A stretch of DNA of 49,009 nt from Alistipes sp. (GCA_020026375.1 JAHHQN010000016.1:1-49009); one strand, 5' to 3'. Positions 16,199 through 25,797 are shown, counted from the first letter of the stretch. Made by a program: numbers and translations. The notes: generated by a model not told the origin, from the sequence alone.

Positions 16199-19081
16199 CT
16201 ATCGGTAGCGTTTGCAGATGGAGTTGAAGTCGCAATACTGGCAACTGTGTGTATCCTCACACTGCACGAAGGGGACCGACAGGTCGAAAAGCTCGCCGAA
16301 GGTGGAGCGGAGCAGCGTCTCGAACTCCCCGGCATAGGCCGAATACGGCACGCCGCGGCTCTTGCGCTCCGCATCGTAGAGCAGGGGCGAATAGTCGTCG
16401 TGAGACATCTGGCGCACGTAGAACAACTGCGGCACCACCTCGCAATGGCGGGTGTGGTGGAGAATCAGCGAGTAGAGCAGCGTCTGGAGGATATTGTCCA
16501 ACCGCTCCTTGCCCTCGCCGTGGAACAGTTTGTCGAGTCCGGCAAACTCCAGTTTGGGAGAACCCGTCTTGTAGTCCACCACGCGCAACGAGCCGTCGCC
16601 CAGTTTGTCGATACGGTCGGCACGACCCTCGAACTTGAGTTCTATCTTGCGGCCGTCCACCTCGATGGGGAATCGGCAACGCACCGTCTCCTCGAGGCTC
16701 TGCACCGTGAAATTGTCATTCGCCGCGTCGAACTTCATCACACCACGGCGCAGATAGTTGACCACGATGTTGCGCACCAGCAGCAGGTTGCCCGAATAGT
16801 CGTCTGCCGAAGCCCCCTCGTAACGCAGATAGTTGCGGTTGATGGACTTCTCCACGGCCTGCTCTATCTCGCCGAGCGAGATGTGCGACAGTGTCGGGCC
16901 GGGGCGGTACTCGTCGACCACGCGCGAATAGATGAGCTGCGCGGCATCGTGGAAGATGGTTCCGAACATCGAGTTGTCGACATCGTCGGTCAGCTCATCG
17001 TCGCGCACCTTGATTTTTGCCAGATACTTGAAGTAGAACTTCAACGGGCAGGTGATGTAGGTGGTGAAGGCCGTGGGCGAAAGTGCCGGATAGTCCGCAC
17101 CGTCGGCGTAGGCATGGAGCCGCTCCACCAGCTCCCCCTTCTTCTCCACGGTGATGCCCTCCACCTCGGCCAGATTGACGTCGACACCCACATCGAGATG
17201 CGAAATGGGAATGCCGCTCTCGTACTCCAGCTGACGGATATAACGGCTCGGCTCACCCGTCGACTTCTCGTCGGCGTGGGAGCAGTAGAGCATATAGACA
17301 CGCTTGGCACGCTGTATCAGGCGGTAGAAATAGTAGGCATAGACACCCTCATGGTGTTCGGGGGTGGGCATGCCGAACGCCGAACGCAGGTTGTAGGGAA
17401 TGAACGAGGCCTGCTCCATGTGGTTGCCGGGGAAGTTGTCGTCGGTCATCGAGAGAATGATGACATTCTCGAAGTCGAGATTTCGTGTCTCGAGGATACC
17501 CATCACCTGAATGCCCTGCAACGGCTCGCCCTCATAGGGGATACGAATGGTCTGAAGGTGGCGGCGCAGCAGCGACGAGTAGATTTCGCGCGACACATCT
17601 ATCTCACATTTATCGAGCGAGTTGCGCAGCTTGACGATTTCGTCGGAGATGATGGCCAGGAACTCCACCCTCTCGCGGCTCTCCTCCTCGTCGTAGTTCA
17701 CCCCCGTCATGACATCGGCCACCGACAGCAGATAGTCGGAGAGTTGCTGCCACCCCTCGGCCGGCGAGAAGAGGGCCGCCAGCAGTTCGCTCCGACTGCC
17801 CAGCCACTCCGCCTCGACATAGATACGGCGGTCGGCCACGATTTCGGAGGCCACACGCGTCATCAGCTCGTCGCCTCCGGCCGACACATAGGGGTGAGCG
17901 AGCAGACCCTCGACATCGACATGGTAGAAACAACAGGCACCGCCTCTGCGACGGGCATGCGCCTGCAGTCCCAGCAGTCGCTCCACGAAGGTGTAGGCCA
18001 GGGTCTGCTTCAGGGGGTAACCCATCGTCACATTGACATCGCCCACCTCCTGCGGCAGGGCATAGAGCAGCGGCATCATCAGGTTCTCGTCGGTGAGGAC
18101 GATGGCCGTCTCCTTGTCGAGCTTCGCGTCGGGATTGCCGCTCTCCGCCACCAGACGGGCATGGAGACGGCGGAGAATTTCGGCCACATACTTACACTGC
18201 ACGGCATTCGACACCGCCGACACCGCGTGCAGCTCCTTGCCGCCGGCGAAGTTGTCGCAGGGTTGTGCAAGCGGCGAGGGAAAGGCATTGATATTATCAC
18301 GCAGGAACATGCCGGCCTCCTGCTCTCCGTTGGCGCAGTAGTAGCGGTCGTAGTCCCAATAGAAATCCGTCTCGGCATTGTTGACCAGGAAGCGGAAGAG
18401 AATCTTCTCACACTCCGAAAGGGCATTGAAGCCGGCCACCACAAACTTGCGCGGCTCCGTGAAACGGAAACTGCCCTCGAGCAGGGCGTCGGCCGCCGAA
18501 CGCTGAATCATGCCGTTGTAGGCCATGCCCAGCCCAGTGAGGTGTTCGCGGTACTCGTTGTAGATGGGCAGCAAGGTCTCCCAGATGTCCAGAAAGCGGC
18601 GCTTCTCCTCCGAAAGGTCGGTCTCGGGTCCCAGCGACAGCCAGAACTGGATAATCTGCAGCTGGCTCTCAGTCAGATACGACACATCGGCCTCAATCTC
18701 CTTGATGTCGGAGATGTTGCGGAACAACTGCGAGGCATCGATGCGGTATTTGTCGATGGTATCGAAGTCGGTGAGCAGCATGTCGCCCCAGAAGTAGAAC
18801 TTGTCGAAGGTCTCGTTGTGGTACTTCGAGTAGATTCGGTACAGCTCGACGATGAGTCGCAGACGGTCGCCCCTGTGCAGCGACGACACCTCCGACATCA
18901 AATCGTCGATGGATTTCATGTCGGGCTGCCACATCGGACGCTCGACAATACGGTTCAGCGCGTCGATGAAGAAACGACGCGCGCGTAAAGAAGGAAAGAG
19001 GACAGTCCTCTCGGACAAATCCTCTCCATAGCGTTCGTAGAGATGGCGTGCCATCTCGTCAAGGAAACCCGTAACCGCCAT
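16199..19081 (-). CDS. addB: AddB-like PD-(D/E)XK nuclease/helicase-fold protein
   Basis: Probable partner of the AddA-like helicase at 20023-23184 in resection of DNA double-strand ends. In 960 residues, the N-terminal part is a divergent, largely inactivated helicase-like region. The C-terminal third has the nuclease core: GRADRID about 20 residues before VVDYKTG, with Asp836 and Lys838 as metal-site residues. Cysteines suited to the AddB 4Fe-4S cluster are present: one in TCPLKFYFKYL (near residue 677) and three at the very end (Cys947, Cys950, Cys956 in CQYCDFNSIC). This iron-sulfur staple is a hallmark of AddB-type nucleases. The start is six bases after the stop of the DUF2807 gene, so the two form an operon. 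The symbol is by architecture; overall similarity to Firmicutes AddB is expected to be low. Confidence 0.85.
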   Translation of the reverse strand: MAVTGFLDEMARHLYERYGEDLSERTVLFPSLRARRFFIDALNRIVERPMWQPDMKSIDDLMSEVSSLHRGDRLRLIVELYRIYSKYHNETFDKFYFWGDMLLTDFDTIDKYRIDASQLFRNISDIKEIEADVSYLTESQLQIIQFWLSLGPETDLSEEKRRFLDIWETLLPIYNEYREHLTGLGMAYNGMIQRSAADALLEGSFRFTEPRKFVVAGFNALSECEKILFRFLVNNAETDFYWDYDRYYCANGEQEAGMFLRDNINAFPSPLAQPCDNFAGGKELHAVSAVSNAVQCKYVAEILRRLHARLVAESGNPDAKLDKETAIVLTDENLMMPLLYALPQEVGDVNVTMGYPLKQTLAYTFVERLLGLQAHARRRGGACCFYHVDVEGLLAHPYVSAGGDELMTRVASEIVADRRIYVEAEWLGSRSELLAALFSPAEGWQQLSDYLLSVADVMTGVNYDEEESRERVEFLAIISDEIVKLRNSLDKCEIDVSREIYSSLLRRHLQTIRIPYEGEPLQGIQVMGILETRNLDFENVIILSMTDDNFPGNHMEQASFIPYNLRSAFGMPTPEHHEGVYAYYFYRLIQRAKRVYMLYCSHADEKSTGEPSRYIRQLEYESGIPISHLDVGVDVNLAEVEGITVEKKGELVERLHAYADGADYPALSPTAFTTYITCPLKFYFKYLAKIKVRDDELTDDVDNSMFGTIFHDAAQLIYSRVVDEYRPGPTLSHISLGEIEQAVEKSINRNYLRYEGASADDYSGNLLLVRNIVVNYLRRGVMKFDAANDNFTVQSLEETVRCRFPIEVDGRKIELKFEGRADRIDKLGDGSLRVVDYKTGSPKLEFAGLDKLFHGEGKERLDNILQTLLYSLILHHTRHCEVVPQLFYVRQMSHDDYSPLLYDAERKSRGVPYSAYAGEFETLLRSTFGELFDLSVPFVQCEDTHSCQYCDFNSICKRYR

Positions 19082-19087
19082 AACGCC

Positions 19088-19843
19088 CTATTCGATGATT
19101 CTGAAATCGCGGCCCACCGACTTGACGGGAACACGCATAATCATGGGCATGCCGCGGTAAAGCACCGACGAACCGCCCGAGGCACGTCCTTCGAGACGTT
19201 CGGTGACATGGAGCGTCACCGTCACACCGTTCTGCGCCACCACGCGGGCCGACATCACCTCCATCTTCTTCAGGTCGGCCTTGCCGGTCGATGCCGTGAT
19301 GTCGAGGTAGCGCGCACTGCCGGTCAGTGTGGCCAGACTCTCGCCCGAGAGGTCCATCAGCAAATCCTTGGCCGCCACTTCGGCCGAAAAGTCGGAGCGC
19401 GCACCCACATGGAGGTCGATGACCGGATCGGCCCACAGCCCCTCGAACGACACGCGGGCATCGGTCACCTTCAGCATGCGGATACTGTTGTACCATATCT
19501 TGACTGCGGTGCGCTTCTCGCGCTTGGGGTCGAACTTCTCGGTGATATACAGCACGCGGTCACGCACCTCGGTGGTAAATTTCGAATCGACCGCACCCTT
19601 GGTGTCGTAGGCGATTTGCGGTGCCTCGCCCTCCTCCGCACGCGCGAAGGTGATGTCAACGGGCGCGCTGATGACCACCCGGTCAAACGACTGCAACCAC
19701 GACACACGGCTGAAATCGGGTTCACCGGCCGCAGTGACCTTCGCAACGACAGGCTCGGTCACCGACGAGGAATCGATGGTGACCTGCGCCGAAGCCACCA
19801 GTGCAAAAGAGAGCATGAAGATGCTCAACATCAACTTTTTCAT
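19088..19843 (-). CDS. DUF2807 (GIN domain) secreted protein
   Basis: Unknown function. The ATG at 19843 gives 251 residues with a signal peptide (MKKLMLSIFMLSFALVASA-Q). The rest is a right-handed beta-helix-like DUF2807 domain, sometimes called the head GIN domain. Typical features are visible: FDRVVISAPVDITF near the start, then repeated short strands with Asp/Gly/Ser turns (MLKVTDARVSFEG, DLLMDLSGESLATLTG, YLDITASTGKADLK), and a closing GGSSVLYRGMP. It is probably periplasmic or surface located. It is cotranscribed with the AddB-like gene (gap of six bases), an odd pairing of an exported protein with a DNA repair enzyme. A frame start at 19933 was rejected since it would bury the signal peptide. 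Confidence 0.85.
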   Translation of the reverse strand: MKKLMLSIFMLSFALVASAQVTIDSSSVTEPVVAKVTAAGEPDFSRVSWLQSFDRVVISAPVDITFARAEEGEAPQIAYDTKGAVDSKFTTEVRDRVLYITEKFDPKREKRTAVKIWYNSIRMLKVTDARVSFEGLWADPVIDLHVGARSDFSAEVAAKDLLMDLSGESLATLTGSARYLDITASTGKADLKKMEVMSARVVAQNGVTVTLHVTERLEGRASGGSSVLYRGMPMIMRVPVKSVGRDFRIIE

Positions 19844-20022
19844 ATCTTCATTTCGATTGTTTTCCGTTGCTAATTTACAAAAAAATACGCAAATATCCGC
19901 AACCCCTCCGCCAAAATTCCGACCCCGCGACAAATCCTTCCGCCCATCTGTTGAACGCCACCCCCTTTCAGATTCGACAAAAAATTACTATTTTTACTCT
20001 CCGATTACCAAACGACAATATC

Positions 20023-23000
20023 ATGCGTGCCAAAATCCTCAATGCAAGTGCCGGTTCGGGTAAGACCTACCAGCTTGTCTACAAATACATCTACGATGTC
20101 ATCAAGGAGCCGTCGCTCTACCGCCACATTCTGGCGGTGACCTTCACCAACAAGGCCACCGAAGAGATGAAGACCCGTATTCTGAAACGTGTCGACGAGC
20201 TGGCCTCGAACAAACCCAGCGAGTATCTGTCGCGGTTGTGCAGCGAGTTGCAGATAGACGAGCGCACCATACGCGACCGCGCCAAGGAGGTCAGAAACCG
20301 CATTCTGCACGACTATTCGCGATTCACGGTGCTGACCATCGACAAGTTCTTCCAGCGCATCATGCGCGCCTTCATCAAGGAGCTGGGCATCGACCTGAAC
20401 TACAACATCGAGCTGGAGACGGCCAACCTGCTGACCAAGAGTACCGACTCGCTCATCGAGGAGGTGGCCGAAAAGCAGGAACTCCTCCGCTGGATGACCG
20501 AATTTACGGAGGAACGGCTCGAGAACAGCGACAAGTGGGACATACGCGACAATATCCGCGCACTGGGCAAGGAGCTTTTCAAGGAGGAGAACCGCACCAA
20601 CATCATCAACGCCAACTCGAAGGAGGAGCTGCGCGAAATTGTCGGCCGCATGTCGGAACGCGTGAAGCAATCGAAGGCCCAACTGCAGAACGAGGGAAAG
20701 GCGGCCGTGGCGTTGCTCGACGAGCGGCAGCTCACCTACGCCGACTTCAAGGGCGGCTCGACACGCAGCCTCGCACGCCTGTTCTACACCCTCGCTGCCG
20801 GAGAGCTGAAGCCCCCCACCGACGCGGCACGCCGCAACTTCACCGACCCCGACGCATGGTGTACCAAGAAGACCCCGGCCGAGGGGGTGGCCGTCGTGCC
20901 GCAGCTCCAGGAGCATTTCGCGCGCATCTGCGACCTCTACGACCACAACCTGCGCGAGTGGACCACCTGTGACCTTATCCGCGAGAACTACCGCAGCTTC
21001 GCCCTGCTGACCGACCTCTACGACCAGGTGCAGGAGATGTGTAACCGCCAGAACATCATGCTCCTCTCGGAGACCAAGCTCATACTCTCGGAGTTCATCG
21101 GTCACAACGATGCACCGTTCATCTACGAGAAGGTAGGCAACCGTTACAGCCGTTTCATGATCGACGAGTTTCAGGACACCTCGACCAAGGAGTGGGAGAA
21201 CTTCCTGCCCCTGTTGCAGAATGCCATGGCACAGAGCGAGGAGTCGTCGGTGTTCATCGTGGGCGACATCAAGCAGTCCATCTACCGCTGGCGCGGCGGC
21301 GACTGGCGTATCCTCCACAGCAAGGCGCAACACGCCCTGGGCGAGGAGGACACCCAAATCGAGGTGCTGGAGGAGAACTACCGCAGTCTGAAGAACGTGG
21401 TCAACTTCAACAACGGCATCATCGGCCGCATGGTGGAGATTGACGCCGCCGCCCTGAAAGCCACGCTCAAGAGTGCCGTGGAGAAAGGCACCCTCTCCGA
21501 GCAGTCGGGGCAGGAGCTGGGCGGCACGCTCACCAACGCCTACCACCGCCACGCACAGAAGCCCTGCCACCGCTCGGACAACGACGGCTACATCGCCGTA
21601 GAGACCTTCGACGACGAACCGCCCGTCATCGAGCGCATCAAGCTGCTCATCGACAAGGGCTACAAACCCTGCGACATCATGATTCTGGTGCGCAGTGCCA
21701 CCGACGGCAGCAAGGTCGCCACACAGATTCTCGACTTCAAACAACACAACGAAGACCCCAAATACCGTTTCGACGTGATGACCCGCGAGGCACTCATCAT
21801 CGGCAATGCCCCCATCTGCACCTTCATCATCGCCGCCATGAAGCTGGCCATCTGTCCCAACGACCTCCTGAGCCGCGCCAACTACAACCACTATCTCCAC
21901 CGTCCCTTCGACGAGGAGCTCAGCGACGAGAAGCAACGGTTCTTCAACTCCATCAGAACCGTATCGCCCGAGGAGGCCTTCGAGAAAATCATCATCGAGC
22001 ATCAGTTGCAGAGCGACAAGTTGCAGACGGCCTACATTCAGGCCCTCCACGAGCAGATCATCTCGTTCTGCTCGAAGAAAATCGCCGACATCGACCTCTT
22101 CCTCGAATGGTGGGAGGAGCAGGGCGCACGCCAGTCGCTCACGGTGGAGAAGAGCGAGTCGACCATCGAAATCACCACCGTACACAAGGCCAAGGGTCTC
22201 GAGCAGCGCGCCGTCATACTCCCCTACTGCTCGTGGCAACTGCCCCCCGTCTCGCGCGGACAAATCAACAACTTCATCTGGGCGGAGGCACGCGGCAGCG
22301 ACTTCCCCACCGGACGTATTCCCGTGAAGTACAAATCGGCAATGGCCGACTCCTACTTCTCGGAGGACTACTACCGCGAACTGGTCTACGCCCATGTCGA
22401 CAACATCAACCTGCTCTATGTGGCACTCACACGCGCCAAGGAGTCGCTCCACATCTTCGTGCCGGCCGAGAAGAAAAGCGCGTCGGCCATCAACAATGTG
22501 GGCGACCTGCTGCTGGCCACCCTCCGCAGCTTCACCGACAACCCCGACCCGCAGATGCCGCCCTGCACCGTCACCCCCACAGACAGCGGTGCGAAGTATG
22601 AATTCGGCACGTTCACCGCTCCCGAAGCCGCAGGAAAGAATGCCCACGGCAACTATTTCGTGTTGGAGAACTACCGTTCGGAAGAACCTCAGCCCAAGTT
22701 GAAACTCCCCTCGAAACGTTATCTGGAGGACGGCGAAAAGGACATCATCTCGCCGCGCAACCTCGGTATCATGATGCACAAGGCCTTCGAAAATGCCGTC
22801 AACGAGGAGGATATCCTCGCCGAAGTGGACAACATGGAGCGCGACGGAAAACTCTCGGCCGAAGGCTGCATGGAGCTCAAGAAACGCATATCGGAGGCCA
22901 TGGGCGACGAGAGGGTTCACGACTGGTTCCACGGTTCGTGGCGCAAGGTCATCAACGAGCAGGACATCATCATTCCCGGCTCGAGGAGCAGCAAACGACC

Positions 23001-23184
23001 CGACCGTGTGATGATTGACGGCGACCGTGTGGTGATTGTCGACTACAAGTTCGGCGACAACATTCTCAAGGCGCACGGCACACAAATCAGCGACTACCTG
23101 GGTATCCTGCGGCAGATGGGCTACAACACCCCCAAAGGTTATCTGTGGTATGTGAAGCTGGGACGCATCGTCGAAGTGGAATAG
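20023..23184 (+). CDS. addA: AddA-like UvrD-type helicase with C-terminal nuclease
   Basis: Superfamily 1A helicase-nuclease for end resection, expected to work with the AddB-like protein at 16199-19081. The start at 20023 gives 1053 residues and places the Walker A motif, NASAGSGKTYQ with Lys14, at the very N terminus as in AddA. Further helicase motifs: AVTFTNKATEEM (motif Ia), FMIDEFQDTS (motif II, near 380), VGDIKQSIYRWRGGD (motif III), TVHKAKGLE (motif V) and LLYVALTRAKE (motif VI). The C terminus has a RecB-type nuclease, RPDRVMIDGD then VIVDYKFGD, with Asp1007 and Lys1009. All core motifs are intact. The gene is divergent from the DUF2807-addB operon. No consensus promoter was found in the roughly 180-base spacer. 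Confidence 0.93.
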   Translation: MRAKILNASAGSGKTYQLVYKYIYDVIKEPSLYRHILAVTFTNKATEEMKTRILKRVDELASNKPSEYLSRLCSELQIDERTIRDRAKEVRNRILHDYSRFTVLTIDKFFQRIMRAFIKELGIDLNYNIELETANLLTKSTDSLIEEVAEKQELLRWMTEFTEERLENSDKWDIRDNIRALGKELFKEENRTNIINANSKEELREIVGRMSERVKQSKAQLQNEGKAAVALLDERQLTYADFKGGSTRSLARLFYTLAAGELKPPTDAARRNFTDPDAWCTKKTPAEGVAVVPQLQEHFARICDLYDHNLREWTTCDLIRENYRSFALLTDLYDQVQEMCNRQNIMLLSETKLILSEFIGHNDAPFIYEKVGNRYSRFMIDEFQDTSTKEWENFLPLLQNAMAQSEESSVFIVGDIKQSIYRWRGGDWRILHSKAQHALGEEDTQIEVLEENYRSLKNVVNFNNGIIGRMVEIDAAALKATLKSAVEKGTLSEQSGQELGGTLTNAYHRHAQKPCHRSDNDGYIAVETFDDEPPVIERIKLLIDKGYKPCDIMILVRSATDGSKVATQILDFKQHNEDPKYRFDVMTREALIIGNAPICTFIIAAMKLAICPNDLLSRANYNHYLHRPFDEELSDEKQRFFNSIRTVSPEEAFEKIIIEHQLQSDKLQTAYIQALHEQIISFCSKKIADIDLFLEWWEEQGARQSLTVEKSESTIEITTVHKAKGLEQRAVILPYCSWQLPPVSRGQINNFIWAEARGSDFPTGRIPVKYKSAMADSYFSEDYYRELVYAHVDNINLLYVALTRAKESLHIFVPAEKKSASAINNVGDLLLATLRSFTDNPDPQMPPCTVTPTDSGAKYEFGTFTAPEAAGKNAHGNYFVLENYRSEEPQPKLKLPSKRYLEDGEKDIISPRNLGIMMHKAFENAVNEEDILAEVDNMERDGKLSAEGCMELKKRISEAMGDERVHDWFHGSWRKVINEQDIIIPGSRSSKRPDRVMIDGDRVVIVDYKFGDNILKAHGTQISDYLGILRQMGYNTPKGYLWYVKLGRIVEVE

Positions 23185-23218
23185 TCGTCAGCAAGCGCCC
23201 TTCCTGGAAACAAAGAAA

Positions 23219-23250
23219 CAGACACACCCGACGGTGTGTCTGCTTCTTTT
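23219..23250 (+). terminator. Probable terminator of the addA-like gene
   Basis: Perfect 10-base arms CAGACACACC (23219-23228) and GGTGTGTCTG (23233-23242) with a CGAC loop, followed by CTTCTTTT. The T tract is interrupted, so strength is moderate. Confidence 0.7.
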
Positions 23251-23428
23251 GCTTCATGGCGGAATGTTGCCTCACGGAACAGTGTTACGGAGGGCAAGTC
23301 ACGCAACAGGCTGCCGTTCCGCTCCGACAGCGTACAGCGTCCTCCGCATACGACCATACAACCGCTTCACTGCGTCGCTTCCACTGTCTCGCGCACCGAA
23401 TGTCGGCGGCTGCCCTGCGCACGACTGC
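23251..23428. other. Gene-free stretch between addA-like gene and tsf
   Basis: Several open frames cross this stretch in different frames on both strands, but none has a plausible start, family motif or coding bias. No RNA gene was recognised. It separates two convergent terminators. Confidence 0.5.
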
Positions 23429-23472
23429 AAAAAAAATTTCCGAATACCTCGGCGAACCGAAGTATCCGGAAA
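23429..23472 (-). terminator. Intrinsic terminator of the rplM-tsf operon
   Basis: Arms about 23437-23452 and 23457-23472 pair with three mismatches around a CGAA/TTCG loop. On the minus strand the stem is followed by an eight-T run (23429-23436). It starts about 24 bases after the tsf stop. Confidence 0.88.
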
Positions 23473-23495
23473 TTATCTATTGGAGGAATCTGTAA

Positions 23496-24326
23496 TTACT
23501 CACCCAAAGCGAAACGCTTGTAAGCAACTACGGTAGCCTCGCTGTTTGCCTTCTTGATGTACTCGGCGATAGTCTCCTTCTCACCAACTACACACTGGTT
23601 CAAGAGGGTGTTCTCCTCGAAGAACTTGCGCATCTTACCCTCGGCAATCTTCTCGAGAATAGCCTCGGGCTTGTTGGCGTTCTTGGGATCCTGCTTCATG
23701 GCCTCAACTGCAATCTGACGCTCGTGAGCTACCACCTCAGCGGGGCAGTCGTGCTCGTCGATCGAGATGGGAGCCATAGCGGTAGCCTGCATAGCAACGG
23801 CGTGTGCCACCTCGGCGGGAACCTCTACATTGAAACCGATTACGGTACCGAGCTTCTTGTTGAAGTGAACGTACTCTGCGCAGAAACCTGCCTCGATACG
23901 TGCGTAGTAGGCCAACTCGATCTTCTCACCGGTCTGACCCGACTTCTCGGTAACCATCTCCTCTACAGTGTGACCCTCGGCGTTCTTGGTAGCCAACAAC
24001 GCGTCACGGTCAGCTGCATCGGCTGCAACAGCGATTTCGAGCATCTCGTTAGCAGAAGCTGTGTACTCGGCGTTCTGTGCCACGAAGTCTGTCTCACAAG
24101 CCAGGCAGAGGATATAAGCCTTCTGACCTACGACCTTGGTTACGACAACACCCTCGCTGGCGTTGCGGTCTGCACGCTTAGCAACAACGAGCTTACCCTT
24201 CTCGCGGATAATGTCCTGAGCTCTTGCGAAGTCACCTTCAGCCTCTACGAGGGCCTTCTTGCAGTCCATCATACCGGCACCGGTCATCTTGCGGAGCTTC
24301 ATCACATCAGCAGCTTTGATTTCCAT
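23496..24326 (-). CDS. tsf: Elongation factor Ts
   Basis: Guanine nucleotide exchange factor that recycles EF-Tu. The 276 residues start with the UBA-like N domain and the near-invariant TGAGMMDCKKAL segment (16-27), followed by the core dimerisation domain with ACETDFVAQN. The length is normal for Bacteroidota. It is the last gene of rplM-rpsI-rpsB-tsf, 41 bases after rpsB. Confidence 0.99.
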   Translation of the reverse strand: MEIKAADVMKLRKMTGAGMMDCKKALVEAEGDFARAQDIIREKGKLVVAKRADRNASEGVVVTKVVGQKAYILCLACETDFVAQNAEYTASANEMLEIAVAADAADRDALLATKNAEGHTVEEMVTEKSGQTGEKIELAYYARIEAGFCAEYVHFNKKLGTVIGFNVEVPAEVAHAVAMQATAMAPISIDEHDCPAEVVAHERQIAVEAMKQDPKNANKPEAILEKIAEGKMRKFFEENTLLNQCVVGEKETIAEYIKKANSEATVVAYKRFALGE

Positions 24327-24367
24327 AGTTCTTTGTGTTTTAAGATTTGTTAATTTACTCTAATTGC

Positions 24368-25222
24368 TTACTCCTCGTCAGCGGGCTTCTCGAAGGGAGT
24401 CTCAACAGCAGCAACGACCTCGGCCAAAGTCTCCTCCTCGGCGTTGAAGTCAGCCTTAACGGCCTTCTTTACGCGGGGCTTCGACTCCTTCTTTGCCTGC
24501 TCGCCATTCTCCTGAGCCTCTTTCTCCTTCTCCAGCTTGCGCTCCTCGGCACCCTCAGCGATAGCTGCGCACATGGCGTCGAGAACTACACCGATTGACT
24601 TGGTTGCATCGTCATTTGCAGGGATAACGTAATCAATGTTGGTCGGATCACAACAAGTATCAACCATTGCAAATACGGGAATGCTCAAACGCTTAGCCTC
24701 TTTCACTGCGTTAGCCTCCTTCTGAACGTCGATAACGAACAGGGCTGCGGGAAGACGGGTCAGGTCAGCGATAGAACCGAGGTTCTTCTCGAGCTTTGCA
24801 CGCTGACGCGAAATCTGGAGCTTCTCACGCTTAGAGAAATTATCAAATGTGCCGTCGGCAGTCATCTTGTCGATGGTTGCCATCTTCTTAACGGCCTTAC
24901 GTATTGTGGGGAAGTTTGTAAGCATACCGCCTGCCCAACGCTCTGTAACGTAAGGCATACCTACGGCTGCTACCTTTTCGGCAACAATCTCCTTAGCTTG
25001 TTTCTTGGTGGCTACGAACAGCACTCTGCGACCACTCTTGGCAATCTGCTTGATGGCAGCAGCTGCCTCATCGATTTTGAGCACAGTCTTGTGCAAATCG
25101 ATAATGTGGATGCCATTCTTCTCCATGAAGATATAGGGAGCCATTTTGGGATTCCACTTGCGCTTCAAGTGACCAAAGTGTGCGCCGGCCTCCAATAATG
25201 TATTAAAATCTGTACGTGACAT
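24368..25222 (-). CDS. rpsB: Ribosomal protein S2
   Basis: Small-subunit protein bS2. The 284 residues begin with the conserved LLEAGAHFGHLKRKWNPKM and include GTFDNFSKRE and the IPVFAMVDTCCDPTNIDYVIPAND segment. The C terminus (about 225-284) is a charged Lys/Glu-rich extension beyond the core, as seen in many Bacteroidota S2 proteins. A 183-base structured spacer precedes it, which may carry an autoregulatory leader. It is followed by tsf. Confidence 0.99.
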   Translation of the reverse strand: MSRTDFNTLLEAGAHFGHLKRKWNPKMAPYIFMEKNGIHIIDLHKTVLKIDEAAAAIKQIAKSGRRVLFVATKKQAKEIVAEKVAAVGMPYVTERWAGGMLTNFPTIRKAVKKMATIDKMTADGTFDNFSKREKLQISRQRAKLEKNLGSIADLTRLPAALFVIDVQKEANAVKEAKRLSIPVFAMVDTCCDPTNIDYVIPANDDATKSIGVVLDAMCAAIAEGAEERKLEKEKEAQENGEQAKKESKPRVKKAVKADFNAEEETLAEVVAAVETPFEKPADEE

Positions 25223-25264
25223 TTTAATTCAAATCTGTTAAATAATTTTAATTCTCTTTTCTGC

Positions 25265-25327
25265 AACTCCCCAGGTAGCGACACACAGGTGTCGGTCCAC
25301 AGGAGTTTTCCGCGATTGGGGCAATCG
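25265..25327 (-). promoter_or_regulatory. Candidate structured mRNA leader of rpsB
   Basis: On the minus strand the spacer between rpsI and rpsB can fold. An outer stem AACTCC (25265-25270) with GGAGTT (25302-25307) encloses CGACAC (25279-25284) with GTGTCG (25289-25294). A second hairpin CGATTG (25313-25318) with CAATCG (25322-25327) lies just upstream in the transcript. There is no T run, so these are not ordinary terminators. S2 autoregulation through a leader is known in other bacteria; the role here is inferred. Confidence 0.5.
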
Positions 25328-25405
25328 GTAGGTAATACAAAACAATTTGCAGTCTTGCCGATTTCGAACCACAATCGTACATGCCGAAATTCCGGTCGTT
25401 CGTGA

Positions 25406-25792
25406 TTAACGCTTGCTGAACTGGAACTTGCGACGTGCTCCGGGCTGACCGGGCTTCTTACGCTCAACCTCGCGGGGATCACGAGTGAGGAATCCTGCCT
25501 TCTTCAAGGTAGGACGCATCTCAGCGTCGATCTCGCACAATGCACGTGCGATACCCAGACGAGCGGCCTCTGCCTGACCCTTGATACCACCACCGTCGAG
25601 GTTGATGGTTACATCATAGCTCTCCAGAGTGTTGGTAGCCAACAGGGGCTGCTTCACCTGATACTGGAGGATTTCGAGGGGGAAATAGACAGCAAGCTCT
25701 TTGTGGTTGATTGTAATCTGTCCCTTACCCGGCTTCACGTATACGCGAGCCACAGCGGCCTTACGACGACCTACGGTGTTTACAACTTCCAT
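25406..25792 (-). CDS. rpsI: Ribosomal protein S9
   Basis: Small-subunit protein uS9 of 128 residues. It starts MEVVNTVGRRKAAVARVY and ends in the characteristic basic tail, with the conserved terminal SKR that reaches toward the P-site tRNA. The AUG is five bases after the rplM stop; the pairing rplM-rpsI is nearly universal. Confidence 0.99.
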   Translation of the reverse strand: MEVVNTVGRRKAAVARVYVKPGKGQITINHKELAVYFPLEILQYQVKQPLLATNTLESYDVTINLDGGGIKGQAEAARLGIARALCEIDAEMRPTLKKAGFLTRDPREVERKKPGQPGARRKFQFSKR

Positions 25793-25797
25793 AACTC

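Noticed and set aside
15905..18988. Open frame of about 1027 codons on the plus strand, antisense to the AddB-like gene
   Set aside because: The opposite strand encodes a protein with intact nuclease and Fe-S motifs. The plus-strand translation is His/Arg/Val/Leu rich without any family motif, overlaps the tRNA and its terminator, and is the expected by-product of GC-rich codon use.
20005..23085. Open frame of about 1026 codons on the minus strand, antisense to the AddA-like gene
   Set aside because: AddA motifs on the plus strand are complete. The antisense translation is a low-complexity Leu/Val/Gly/Asp mixture typical of mirror frames.
23139..23357. Overlapping small open frames between the AddA-like gene and tsf
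   Set aside because: They cross a terminator and exist in several frames at once, with no recognisable family.
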